Shown here: positions 5,348 to 5,467 of the stretch, in pieces
Layout: every line of letters begins with the position of its first letter
Position numbering within the stretch: the first letter of the stretch is position 1
Assembly (NCBI GenBank): GCA_023266715.1
Contig: JAHFPK010000199.1
Location: forward strand, 1-5,467
Origin: Hyphomicrobiales bacterium
GTDB lineage: Bacteria > Pseudomonadota > Alphaproteobacteria > Rhizobiales > Aestuariivirgaceae
Direction of reading: 5' to 3'
Length of the DNA: 5,467 nucleotides
The notes under the pieces: model-generated
The model's input: only the letters and a program-made list of their open reading frames with translations
Told to the model about the DNA's origin: nothing
Databases searched by the model: none
Made by a program: the position numbers and the translations under genes

Positions 5348-5467
5348 TTAGGCCGTGAACTCATAAATCTGTAAATCCCCTTCGGCCCACAGAGGACCGC
5401 GCCGTTCCATCCAGCGCGCAACTTCATTGGCGCCGAGTTCCTGCAACCACGGCATATCGACTAGCAT
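5348..5467 (-). CDS. C-terminal end of an unidentified protein, cut by the window edge
   Basis: An open minus-strand frame enters at the right edge and ends in a TAA at 5350-5348, giving at least 39 residues, among them MPWLQELGANEVARWM and GPLWAEGDLQIYEF. The codon at the edge is ATG, but whether it is the start or an internal Met cannot be decided. The residue pattern looks protein-like: an amphipathic helix (ANEVARWMERR), a GPLW turn and a strand. I do not recognise the family with confidence. The helix-then-GPLW pattern faintly recalls a segment of papain-like cysteine proteases, but the frame stops before the catalytic His expected downstream, so this would imply truncation. It lies upstream of the ABC operon on the same strand, with ~320 bp between, so co-transcription is not obvious. 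Confidence 0.5.
   Translation of the reverse strand: MLVDMPWLQELGANEVARWMERRGPLWAEGDLQIYEFTA

Noticed and set aside
1..5467. CRISPR arrays, tRNA or rRNA genes
   Set aside because: No regularly spaced direct repeats of array size, and no tRNA or rRNA signature, were seen on either strand.

Overview
This window looks like accessory DNA from an alphaproteobacterium, most likely a rhizobium or relative (Hyphomicrobiales). The evidence is the style of the IS1182-family transposase relic, the moderate-to-high GC content, and a polar amino-acid ABC uptake operon of the kind these bacteria carry in many copies. The assignment is an inference from gene style, not from a marker gene.

Layout, left to right. 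Positions 1-702 hold the decayed remnant of an IS1182-family insertion sequence. Its transposase (minus strand, 59-625) has lost the central part of the protein and carries one in-frame stop. Its 5' side ends in a 35-bp terminal repeat at 668-702. Next is a divergent pair: a class I SAM-dependent methyltransferase (741-1520, minus) and an alpha/beta hydrolase with a complete Ser-Asp-His triad (1742-2632, plus), separated by a ~220-bp shared promoter region. Between the hydrolase and the next, converging operon, 2695-2891 forms a 197-bp non-coding element. Its two ends are inverted copies of the same 35-bp repeat seen at 668-702, so it reads as a miniature (MITE-like) derivative of the same IS1182-type family. 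The methyltransferase/hydrolase pair is thus bracketed by two relics of one transposon lineage.

From 5025 down to 2905 on the minus strand is a compact three-gene operon: a periplasmic solute-binding protein with a signal peptide, then two overlapping inner-membrane permeases (ATGA overlap). Together they would form a polar amino-acid type importer. The ATPase subunit is not in the window. The position downstream, where it is often found, is occupied by the miniature element only 13 bp after the last stop codon. The second permease also has a divergent ATPase-docking (EAA) loop.

Positions 5026-5347 hold the operon leader and non-coding DNA. At the right edge (5348-5467, minus) is the last 39 codons of a gene I cannot identify.

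I do not see a clearly new biological system. The most informative point is the shared 35-bp terminal repeat, which links the transposase relic to the unlabelled miniature element.
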